Source: Albula goreensis
Taxonomy: Eukaryota; Chordata; Actinopteri; Albuliformes; Albulidae
Direction of reading: 5' to 3'
NCBI GenBank assembly: GCA_022829145.1
Contig: CM040744.1
Span: 14,456,218 to 14,520,217, forward strand
DNA length: 64,000 nt
Part shown: piece after piece, positions 23,641 through 35,100 of the stretch
How the letters are laid out: the number at the start of each line of letters is the position of its first letter
How positions within the stretch are numbered: the stretch's first letter is position 1
Notes under the pieces: generated by a model
The model's database searches: none
What the model was told of the DNA's origin: nothing
Seen by the model: only the letters and a program-made list of their open reading frames with translations
Translations under genes and position numbers: made by a program

Positions 23641-26600
23641 CAGCATTCTGTTAACAGCTTATTAATATTATATTTTGAATGATGATTTTCATATTTAGGG
23701 CTGGTGCAATACAAATTCTTTTTACCTAAGTAATACAAATTTACTGTATATACACCATAGCCACAACACTCTGCTATAGCCTACTGCAATCCCATTATAT
23801 TTAAATTGTGAAGAACTAGAGTAATACAAATGTATATTTATTATGCACCTCTATATTACTAAACAACACCACATAGTGTAACAAATACTTTCATGTGGCT
23901 TTTTGGTCTGGGAAACATGACATTTTGGAAGATCTTCTGTGTTTTAAGGTCATGAAATGATAAATTATGTTTACCGCTGTCCAGAATGTGGTGGACCAAA
24001 TATAAGACATTTATTTATAAGCTTTTCTGCACAAGTTGTTTGTAGTAACTTTTACCAGTGACAGGATATCCATGAGAGCATTAGATTGTAGCATTAAGAT
24101 GTCAGAGAATAGAACCATTGGAGTATATCAAAGACCTGGAGGGCAAAGATGCTGTTTGACTTTTAACCATGTGAAGCACAGCCTTCAGACAATTACTGTT
24201 ATTAAAACTGAAAAAAGAATGAAGAACCCTTGCATATCATGAATACTGAGATTTAATTTTAAATTCACACACTGAGATGGCAACGGTGTACATGAGTAGA
24301 TGAAATTCATATGCATTAAGGAGGAATTTATAAGCAATTTAGCAGTTTATTATTTTCCTTGCCTCTGTCTTAATCTTAATTTCCCAGAAGAAGCCTGTCA
24401 ATCAGCCAGACAAAGAGTGCCATGCATGTTAGTACCTCTTCTCTCTAATGACCAAATTTCAGCATCACCTCAATCAATTTATATAATAGTTCCCATTAAA
24501 ATTACCCATACAGACTAATCGGGTTCTTACACTCAAAAATACCCTAATGAATCATCAACATAAACTTTAAATGAGAATTTGGGTATCATTTTTTAATCAA
24601 GAATTCATTCTTCACCATGTACCTTAAAAATAAAGTATGTGCATGATTTTCTACTGCCCAGAATAGTTCCTTGCCAATTACTAAACATTGTACATGTTAC
24701 TTCCTTATATAATCTACAGTGTCCAATTTAAACTTTTCAGCAACAGCGCATATCATAATTATGAAATATATGTGTTCATTTTGACTGACTGATGGTTTCT
24801 CCTGTATTATTTTAATGTCCTGGCAGCTTGCTAAAAATAGTGTTAATCATTAGCCAACTTTGTATTCTTCAATTCTTCTGATCAATTAGTATAAGCTGAG
24901 CTACAGAACGTGTTGCATGAATGCTGCCTTGTACCTATGACATGATGAAGCAGACAAAGATTTTAACAAGCATTGCTGTTTTTCAGATCTATCAGTGAAC
25001 AACATTCAGGTTAGCACATTGGAATAAGCCGTGTAATACAGCCTCACAATATCAAGGGGGTAAAATAATAGGTACAGTCATCCATTTCTGAAAATCAATG
25101 ACTATACTAACAAAACTCAAATCTCTATTAACACCCCATTTATCAATTTAGTCGGTTAGTTTGTAATAATGGCATGGTTCCATATATGGGGAATGCAAGT
25201 TTAAGTTATGTTTTACAATAGGACAGCCTGGTTGACAGCATAGAATGAGGCCAAATTGTTTTATTGTTTCATTTTTCGTGCATGGTAGTTTGAAAGGGTA
25301 CATGGACCTACCTATTTTTCATTATATCTGTCTGCATGGCTCTTTCCAGATGATTCATTTTAAAATGGAGTTTCCACTGTGTGACTCGACACCCTGCTGA
25401 CCCACCTTTGAGTTTTTTGGTTTACCTGATGCAACGCGAAACAGGCCGCCATTGATGCATGGGGTTATTGTTTTGTTTCACCTGACACAAACAATTTAAA
25501 ATGTACATTTCATCCAGACCAAAAATAGCTGCTTCCAAATTTTTCACAAGGCCATAATTCAAGCTGTCTACCTTGAATGAACCTGAAATAGAACTTGAAT
25601 CACTGTTACCTTCCGTACTAAGTCCTCAGTGCAAGTCAACCAGATATTAGTTTGTGTCACACACAAATCGAATGCCACGTGCAGACATTATCTTTCAAAA
25701 CATCAATGAGCTGGCAAACTGGTTCCTTTGCTGTTTCCCACAGGACAGCTGAATGTGAACAAGAGTGGCATTTCCAGAGATTTTGTCCTCAGTTTCGCAG
25801 GAGAACACAATACATAGTTGGCAGGTTTTGCCATGAATGCAAAAAAATTATAAATTAAATCCTTCACACTGTACCTTCATTGAAACCATGTTACCTTTCA
25901 AATGATAAATAACATAACGAGAAAGAGCGGTTCCAGTTTAACAGTGTTGTCATGAAGACAGCAAAATAAGCTTAAATGGAAAGAGAAAATCCTTACAGGA
26001 TTACTTTGAGACTAATTAACCGTCAATGGGATTTTAAATTGACATGTATATCTACAGAGAAATTAATTATCACACAATTGAGCGTTTCATACAATATGTT
26101 TATGGGTTTGAGCCCTTTGTAGTGACCTCAATTATTTCTTCCTCCTGTACTAACACTCTTGTATCACACTTGTGAAAGTGTATTAATGTTACCCATTCCT
26201 TTTTCATAATAGGTTGGCTTGATAATTGTATCACAATGATACTCAAGGCTAGGTGAGGCTGTATATTCATAATCAGCACTGGTGGAATTATTGCTTCATG
26301 AACACAAAACACATAATACCGTTGGTTAGATCCTGATAACCAAGATCATTATTATCAAACTTTCTAGAGGAAGCTACAAAGGCTAGCATTTCTGAATCTA
26401 ATTTTCTTTTCACCTGATTTTCAATCCTGAGGTAAATGAAACTACACATGCATCAGGATCATCTCTTGTTCTGGCAATTTTTTTAACTTCTAGAAAAAAA
26501 CTAAATGCAACTGTTTTTATGGAAATTAATTAAATCCTCAGATTTGATTCAAGAGACCTTAGGCCTTCCAGATAAGAGGCAAGAAGCACAGGCACAAAAA

Positions 26601-27810
26601 CGTGCAGAGCAATTATGTTTTAATATCCACCTAAAGAGTATTTAAATATTGATGACTTTTTGCTTAGTATATCCTAACCCATACCAAGGAAGGTGACAGT
26701 TGTACTTTCACATAGAATTGTGTGTTCACTCTGATGATTAATATTTGTCCTCAATACTATTATAAATATTTTGGTGACACGTGCTCTACATAAAAATGCT
26801 CTCCTGTGGGAGTCTATTCTACTTGCAGAGTCTATGCTTGTGCCTGCACTCCAGTCTCTGAGCCGTCAGGATCCAGAATTATCCTGGCTCACATTTTACA
26901 CTCAATCAGCTCGCTCATATCTGCCAGGTTGAGCACACATAGCATAAGTGTTGTTTTTCTCTCTTCATGAGAAAATGGCTGGTACTATGGAAGTACATGG
27001 GTAATGAAAAACTGAAGTGTCCACAACAGCATCTCATGGCAATTTAAATTTTTTAATTAAATCCATGAACTACTTCATGAATCAGCTGTTAAATGTGTGC
27101 GTGAATGGATAAGTATATGAATCAAAATTCAACACAAATTACCAGGTCAAACATTTTGCCAGGTCAAGCATTCATTACTGACAAACACTGCAGATCAAAG
27201 TTGACTAGATACTATTTTGTGCCTCAATTAACATTTCTAACTATCATGGAACAAATGTCAACTGAGAGGTCACAGCTATAAAAGCCCATTCATTGTGATA
27301 GCTGTGATTGAGCAACATGCATTTTTTCACACATTAAATAATAGATGTTTGTGGAAGTGTAGAATATGCTAGAAAATGGGTCAGCTTGGGATTCTGACCT
27401 CCACATCTCATTTGAAGTGCATATTCCTGTTTTCTGGTTTGTATGTTGTCAAGTTATCATGCAAAACACTGTGAACTGCTGGCAATCATTTGGAAAAAAT
27501 ACTGCACACTATGAGACATTCATTTTTAATAACTCTAAACAGAAGCTCAAAGTCCAAAAGTCATAAAGTCTTGACTTCCAGTAATAAAACATAGTTGACA
27601 GATGATAAGATTTACCATGGCAGTGCGGTTGTATTCATGGTACAGAAAATAAAATGTGTTGTGTTCAGCTTCCTGCATCTTTGATGTAACCTTGCCAAAA
27701 GAAATACCCTCACTGGGCACCCCCCCACCTCTTGACCCATTTCCCACTTGGCTATATCCATTCAGTCGGTTCACAGAACCAGAATAAGGTACATTAGTGA
27801 ATTCTGCAAT
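23641..27810. other. Non-coding, AT-rich
   Basis: No gene or repeat family recognised. Open frames are short and lack motifs. Confidence 0.55.
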
Positions 27811-27852
27811 TACAGTCATTTAGCAGACACTCTTATTCAGAGCAACTTACAA
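27811..27852 (-). repeat. SINE 3' tail fragment
   Basis: On the minus strand this reads GTAAGTTGCTCTGAATAAGA then GTGTCTGCTAAATGACTGTA, the well-conserved tail of a widespread teleost SINE family (compare 56111-56297). No head is recognisable on its right side. Confidence 0.65.
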
Positions 27853-30544
27853 TGCAAGCAAAACGAAGTGTATTCGCAAGTGGCTCAAACAAAAGTGTGA
27901 AGTTAGAGGAGATGGTGTGTGACAAGATCAGCCTTGCAGAGTTTCAAGACAAATCATAAATCTTAGCTTTAAGGGTCTGGGGAACAGATATGGAGAACAT
28001 TAAGGAGGAATTCGGAGCAGTGTAGACATGAATATGCCACAGTCTGGACTAGGGACAGACTGGAGCTGACTGGACAGAGAAGGGTGGATTGCTCAATTAT
28101 TGAACAGACAGAACATGAACGAAAAATGAAACCCATCACTAAAATGAAAAACAATTAAAATATCTGGCATATAACTCAAAACAAAACAGTTCTGAACCCC
28201 CACGGAGTTCTTTCCCTCCAGCCATGCTATTTGAATGCATTTCCTGCCAATCTACATCCCCCCTGAGGTTCAGACTGTTATCTGCTGTTCTCACCCTCTC
28301 TCCACCTTTCAACTATCCAAAGGTGCACAACCTGAGTCTATTATAGACTAATAGATCTATGATGGTGTACTCTAATTCAATTACCTGCAAGTCAGGTCAG
28401 TAATTGGCTACTAGCGGATATGTCTGCCTGTGGACAGGAAGCATAACTCAACTAGGTTTTGTGATGAGCTGTATATCTGTAAGATTGATGGAATATATTT
28501 TGTTTGTAAAGACTTTTGAGTTTCTTTTCCTAGAAGCTCCTAAGAAGCTGCTGCAACAAAGCAAGCTTCAATGGTTTCCAAAGGGCTTTCTGTCAAATGT
28601 TGAATGTGATGTAGCTCCTGTCATTTTACCTGTCATGAAACCTTATCTTCCCATCAGTACGGTACATTACAAACATAGCCAGAATTCTGAAGCTGAAGGA
28701 AGCAGTCAATGAACAAACCTCAAGATTGTTTGAAAAACAGCAAGATATTACTAGTCTATAAAGTTATGACATCGCAAAGTGATCTATTTCCTTCTATTTG
28801 AAAGAGTAAAGATTACTGATTCTATTGACAGTGCTGGATAAAATTGCAAAAACCCAATTATCTATCTTAACTTGCCAAAATACATTAAAAGCAACTGCTG
28901 CACTGTGACCCTGATTGGATTTTTATATACAATCAGATTGAGAATTGATGTCCCCTTCAAAGGCTAAGTATAAAACTGTGCCAAAAAAAATCTTTTACAA
29001 ACACATCAACTTTTAAAATGTCTTCATCACAGCAGGATTGAAATAAATCAGATTAGTAAAATTAATTGCAATTAAGCCTCTCCCTGCAATGCATAAAAAT
29101 AAATAAATAAATAAAACAATGAATATCAATGTCAGATAAGAGTTATGGTGTATTTAATATTCCAGTCTCTCCATATAATTAATATTTTATGTACTTTAAC
29201 AGTTTAATAAATTACTAATAAAAACAAGTGTTAAACACAATTATTGCTTTAATCCAAGGTCATGGACTATAATTCAGTATACCAAATTTACAGTAATGTG
29301 CAATGGACACATGCATGATCGTAAAATGACACGGGGTCAATAGGATGAGCTTACACCTCCCCAGACCCTGACAAGGGATTTGCCCAAAGAGACCTTTTAA
29401 GAGTATATTAAGACACCCTGCTCTAACAATGTATGGTAGCACACAGTGTATTTTTGGTGTGCACTTGGACACACCAGAATTGGACATGGTATCCCAATTG
29501 CATGGGGATATAGCTCTCCTGGAGATGACTGAAAATGATTTGTGCTGATTGCCTGCCCTTTTTTCTCTGTATGACAAATGGGCTACAAACAGACGATGAG
29601 TCAGTAGGGCTAAGAAATAAAACCTTAACCTTGATGACACCTAATTCTGAGTCCATAGTGTTCGCTACATGAAATATTACATATAAATCCAGTCTGAGAT
29701 CAAGTACATCAAAGTTCACTCTTGCTGAAATACTTTTCCAAGGGAGTCAGAAAAACAGAACTTCTGTGGTCCAATTACTCATACTTTCACTGGCATCATT
29801 TTTTGTGAACTTGTTTTGTGGATTGTTCAAAATGGATGACTCAGAGTGAATCAAGTGGGCGTGTTCAAAATGGATGGGCGTTTTCTGCATACATCTCTTT
29901 CTTTCACGATGATGAGTTACACAGAAACTGCACTTAAGCACAGGTCTGGATTCAATCCACAAATATATGAGTTGTCCATTCCTTGTTTAAACATCTTATT
30001 TTACCATCAGAACAAGGGTCCTATAATTGTGAGCAGGTGCAATGTGCTACAACAGATTTAAAAAGTGCCATGAACACAAAGAAACAAGTTATTTTCCTCA
30101 CCACGCCAGCAGTGCAACAGGAAAAATGAGGAAGCAGAAAGCCACTTGCACCTCTGACATAATAAAGGGGCATAGAAGTGCAATGTCTGGGAGTGTTCTC
30201 TGAAAACAAATGGGAGTAAAAAATTATGGGGCACAATGTCTGAATTGTCATTTTCATCCAAAGTGAAACCCTTGTGCTTAAGAGGACTCAAAAGCAGGTC
30301 TATTCAGAGTGCAAAACTCAAAGGTATCCAAATAAATTTTAGTATATTGACTCGGCCAGAGGGGTCATACCGTGACTTCAGAGATAGCCTATTACCGTAC
30401 TCTTTAAATTGATATGCTTTTAATGCTTGGAACATGATGGATGCAGGCTATTAATCTTGGCTGAATTTCACATCTCTGTTTTGCTGTTGATCCCAATAGT
30501 ATGGAATACATGTGACAGACATGTGTACTGAACATTTATGAAAA
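27853..30544. other. Non-coding; one small AAAT microsatellite
   Basis: No gene recognised. An (AAAT)n tract is at 29094-29116. Confidence 0.55.
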
Positions 30545-30647
30545 TACGGAAAAAAAAACGCGTCCCGTATTGGTTCAATATGGGACGCAACATTTTATTG
30601 TCAATTAAAGCACGATTCCGTATTTTACGGAACGGGTGGTAACCCTG
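30545..30647. mobile_element. hAT-like transposon end with internal hairpin
   Basis: Read on the minus strand the right end starts CAGGGTTACCACCCGTTCCG and continues TAAAATACGG, a terminus of the hAT type. Inside is a 12-bp inverted repeat with one mismatch (GCGTCCCGTATT at 30560-30571, AATATGGGACGC at 30577-30588). No matching left terminus is visible, so this is a fragment. An LTR element begins three bases to its right. Confidence 0.55.
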
Positions 30648-30649
30648 AC

Positions 30650-31366
30650 TGTTACATCCCCCTACTTACTTTTATATTGCTTATCCAGTGTTCTCTTTTT
30701 GTTGCTGCTTTGAGTTCTTTTTTACTTTTCAGATGGAGTTTAGAACACATACATCATAGCAACACTTTTTGAAGATTCGAAAACAGCTGATGCAAAGATG
30801 AACGTCGTCATGTGAACGAGTTTACATCCTGATCATCAACTAGAAACCGAGTCAGAAGATTCAGCATCTGAGAACATCGCACCAGCAACATCTTTGAAAG
30901 GATTCCAAGATATGAAAGGGATCGTCCACGTCATTGCTTCGGACATTTCTCTAGACATTTCTCAGGACATTACTTGGGACAATTTCCAAGAAACACTTGT
31001 TAATTCCAATGTAGTTTTAGCCATTAGCTGCTTTGTTTTAGTTTGTTGTTTCTGTCAGCACCTTTTGCTGTTTTTTTATCTGTTGTAGCTTTTGGATTAA
31101 TGAACACTTTAAGCTGCACAAGGACACAGTAAGAAATCCTCTTGAATGTATGTTATTTGTCATTTAAGTGTGTTATATTTTAACCTACTGGAATGTTACT
31201 TAGACTGTTTGTTATAAATAAAATGTTGTTTATCTTTTGTATTCTGAACTGCTCAACTGGGTGTGTTTAGTATTTGATTGAGATTGTATGATTGTAGTGG
31301 CCCAGTGTTACAACCAACTTCGTCCTCCTTGTTATTGAAACATTGGCAGACTTTTGGATGGTAACA
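30650..31366 (+). repeat. Putative 5' LTR
   Basis: Begins TGTTACATCC and ends GGTAACA, giving the TG...CA ends and a perfect 6-bp terminal inverted repeat. AATAAA is at 31217-31222, and the primer site follows three bases after the end. No second copy is visible in the window, so the limits rest on these signals alone. Confidence 0.6.
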
Positions 31367-31369
31367 GAT

Positions 31370-31387
31370 TGAGGGCTTGTCTGGGAT
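31370..31387 (+). other. Primer binding site, tRNA-Pro type
   Basis: TGAGGGCTTGTCTGGGAT differs at 3 of 18 positions, all transitions, from the tRNA-Pro primer site TGGGGGCTCGTCCGGGAT; two of them are C-to-T changes at CpG positions. Its place just after the LTR end supports the call. Confidence 0.6.
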
Positions 31388-31501
31388 AAGAACCACAGAT
31401 TTTTTCGGGATAAGAACCACAGATTCATCTGTGATAGAACCGCAGACTCATCCGTGATAGAACCACAGACTGGTCCATGATAGAACCACAGATTTGTTCT
31501 G
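31385..31501 (+). repeat. Five-copy 23-24 bp tandem repeat in the retroelement leader
   Basis: Units start at 31385, 31409, 31433, 31456 and 31479, each of the form GATA(A)GAACCACAGA plus a variable end. The first unit overlaps the last bases of the primer site. Confidence 0.85.
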
Positions 31502-31654
31502 CTTTGTTGCTTTTTGCTACCCTGGGGGCTACGTGGTGCTAGCTTTGGCTTGCTTGTGATACATGATTAGTTTGTGTTTAGTATGACTTTGTGCTGTATT
31601 ACCATGTGTAATGTGCAGTGCTAGCCTTGTGGTTTGTAAATATTGTAATTTGTT

Positions 31655-32090
31655 GTGAATGTTATGCATGCTAAGGAGATTTCCACTTTCATTATGCCAG
31701 ATAACCTCCAACACTTCACTGTCATGCCTTTTGGGATGAGAAATGCTCCTGCCACCTTCCAGAGGTTGGTTTACCTCATTTTATCTGATCTGCCAGGTTG
31801 CAAGGCATATTTAGATGACCTGGTGATTTACAGTGCGACTTAGTCTGAGCATGGTTGACAGATGGAAGCTCCTCTTGACTGCTGCTGGCTTTTTCGCTGC
31901 CAATTTATCTGTAAATATGGCAAAGTTTGTACAAGAAACGTTAAAGTTGTTGGCTGGGGACAAGTACGACCAGTTGACTCCAAGGTGGAGGCTGTAACTA
32001 AATTTCCAACCCCCAAAACCTGTCAGATTCCTGGGCATGGTAAAGTTACTACTGCAATTTTTGCAAAAACTTCTCTGTAGTTGCTTCACT
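31655..32090 (+). pseudogene. Gypsy-type reverse transcriptase, truncated and frameshifted
   Basis: Contains MPFGMRNAPATFQR and, about 30 residues on, YLDDLVIYS with the catalytic Asp pair (codons near 31812-31820): the palm motifs of Ty3/Gypsy reverse transcriptases. After a stop near 31840 a further frame gives a thumb-like segment with VVGWGQVRPVDSKVEAV (about 31945-32005) and then pieces of the following connection region. The N-terminal fingers are missing. Confidence 0.85.
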
Positions 32091-32128
32091 ATTGATGGAC
32101 CTCCTCAGCACCAAAACGTTTTTTAGGT

Positions 32129-35100
32129 GTTACATCCCGGTGTATGTGACTGTTTTTAGTTTTTTGGCTCTGGGCTGCTGTGTTTTGTTTCTGTTCCCCT
32201 ATACAGGTGGAGGTGAGGATGCATCACGTTGCTGGGAAACCTGACTGGAGGATGCAGTAGGGAAGGACACACCAACATCCGTAGCCGTGGACCTGATTTG
32301 GAGACTTTCCAACTTTTGACACATGACTTTGAAAATAGGGCCCTCAATGTTCTCATATTCCCCTCAGGAGTTTCACCGTGGGGGGCGGCATCAGGCGACC
32401 AGAGGTGGCAGAGCGGAGGGGTCTGGCAGGGGTGTAGGGTCTGATAATCATTATATTCTGTATTTACCAGTGCTTGTCAGGGACATTTATTAAGATATTT
32501 ACGTGTTTTTTTTAACCCAAGTAGTCACCTTTTGTCCACCACTGTTGAGGGAAAATTATTTCTGTTTTACTCTTTATTTTTCAGTACCTGATTAAGGCCA
32601 GTAAGGTCTAGTAACAAATAGTGTATAATTGCAATGTATACTTCTGTCACACAGTAGGGGAAAGCACAACCAAGTAGTGTTAAAAAATAGAATTTATTCC
32701 TCTACAAAACACAAAAATGCAGTGTATAGCAAGTAGAAACATAAATTGCCTCAATTAGGCTTTCGTTATAAAACAAAAAATGGTTACTGTCTCTTTAAGG
32801 CTCAGTCCAAAGAAGTAAGTGCTGGTTCTGGCAGCAGACAGGGGGAAGGCTGGAAAGGTTCAAGGAGTGGAGGTCCAGTTGTTGTCTGGCCTCCTGAGTG
32901 GCCAGCCCAGACTTCTACCAGTTGCCTAGTTTACGCTGCTCCCTCTGATTGAGAAATGTGGAACAGCTGAATAATGACAAGACTCTACAAGATGCTACAG
33001 CATCTAAATATCAAACAGCTTTACTTATTTTGTCCTTTTTCATTCAGTTATCTAATTATTTGTATCTAAAATGAATGGATGACAGTGTCTTTCAAAGTTT
33101 AATGGAAACATAATCTTAAGTAGTTTGAGAAAGTGATTTATTTGGCTCTTTCATTTTAATTAAATTAGTTATAGATAAAAGTAAATTTACACATTGCCTA
33201 TTTGCCACCCATTATAGACAGCAATAAATCTCATAATGTTTAAAATGTAGCACAGGAGACCAATTACGATAGCAAGGGGAAATTTCTGTGTAAATTAGCG
33301 GTTGTTATCCAACATGTTATCCATATAGCTGTTATCTGAGTTATCTGTGAGTGGAAATTTGATGTCCTCCGTAACATATACAACCCACACCCACCCCCAG
33401 ATATTTTCTGAATGAGTTACACAAACCATATATTCTCACACTAGCTTGAAGTGGCTGTGGAAACTTGCTAGTGAATGCGTTATTTTCCTGCTTTGATCAG
33501 GCAGCTGGTCAGCCAGCAGTCACAGCAAGCATTGCCTGTCAGGTCATGACTGAGATCAATCATTTATACTTGATGTTCCCTGCCCAGCCCTAATTGAATA
33601 ACATTTAATGTATTCCCTTCAGAAAGATCTTCTGTCAAGTAGCAGCTCATTCAGTGTAATGTATTGTAATGTATTGATACACATTCCAAGATTCAATTAA
33701 CGCTTATGCCTCATTTTATGCCAAAGCTGTGGGAACATGTTGATTCAGCCCTGGCCAAAAGCCTTTAAAAACAAATAAGAAGATAAGTTGGACTGTTCTT
33801 CCATTTCATGTTTATTTGTATGTACATCCATGGTATAGAGAGATATCATGGATAATATATACTTAACATGATGCATAAAGAGGCTTCAATCATTATTATA
33901 AAATATGAAGTAAGTCAAACATCTAGGTCACTGATTTTCCAGTGTTGTACTAGGTGAAATACAAAGAAAACCGTTCTAGTTCCATCAAATCTATTTCATC
34001 ACTGGTACTTATGCTACAGATCACATGATGAGACCGTTTGAGCTTTCTAAACATCTACTAAAAACATTAATTATACAGCTGATGAGTTGACAGCACTAAG
34101 CCTAATTTTAGCATGTACTGCTAGCTACATCATAATAAGCTCACCTGTTAAAATATGACTATTACGGATATTAAATCCCCAATAGTTATACCCGCTGTTT
34201 CAGTCATCTGTAAAAGGAAAAGCCCATGTCATATGACACATTTTGTAACAGCCAATATCTTTCCTGCATAAATGACTGGCTTATTTTTTATAAAAAATAT
34301 TGAAAAAATAAAATTACAGGTTTCGCAAACAGCAGTGTTGTGCCCCTATGAGACAGAAGAAGTGAAATCTCAGATTATAAATTGGGGAAAGCAAAATTAA
34401 AATGTGCTTCAAGACATATCGTTTAATAAATATTTCTAATTGATTGACTGAAGAAAGTAATAAATTAACTGTTTGGAGGTCGACACGAGTGGAACGGAAA
34501 AGCTTTGATTCAATACAATGTTGCAAGCCGGTCACAGATACAGTTTGAACAAAATGATTAAATGATTTATAGTCCTCTTTGTGGAGGAACAATGTTTTTG
34601 AAAAAAAAAATGAAGAAACCTTGTTCTTTAAAAAATTTAAATTCTGCTTTTGGCCCCGCAGGGTCTGCAAGCCTCATTTGTTTTACAGCAATGAAACCCC
34701 CCTCTCACAGTGAGAAGCCTGCAGCCCCCTCAGCTGTGTCCCAGAAAGCTGACAATAGAGCTGTCCTTTAATTAAAATGAAATAAAATGGAAATGCATCA
34801 AAGGCATTCATTTTCCATGTGTTATATTTACAAGATCTCAAAACAGTTTGAACAGAATCAACAGGAATCCACCCCTGGATGTGTAGCTGGATGAGACACA
34901 AATTCCACTATGATTGTAAATAAATATGCCCAGAAATTCCCAAACAACCTAAAGGTACCAGCATTTCATGTGCAGGAAAAAATGAAAATATTAAAAGCAA
35001 ATCACCAAAATAAATATTTATCCTTTCAACATTTATTCAGATGAATGCATGTACTATGTCTGAGACTGAAATGTTTTCAAATATAATTGATCAAAAATTG

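Larger units (their letters stand above)
30650..32128 (+). mobile_element. Truncated Ty3/Gypsy-type LTR retrotransposon
   Basis: A 5' LTR-like segment (30650-31366), a primer binding site (31370-31387), a repeated leader (31385-31501) and a broken reverse transcriptase (31655 to about 32090). Only about 290 bases separate primer site and reverse transcriptase, so gag, protease and the reverse transcriptase N-terminus are deleted. RNase H, integrase and a matching 3' LTR are not recognisable. The right limit is uncertain. Confidence 0.75.

Noticed and set aside
32129-32450. Second LTR of the Gypsy element, starting TGTTACATCCCGG
   Set aside because: After the first 11 bases it does not match the LTR at 30650.
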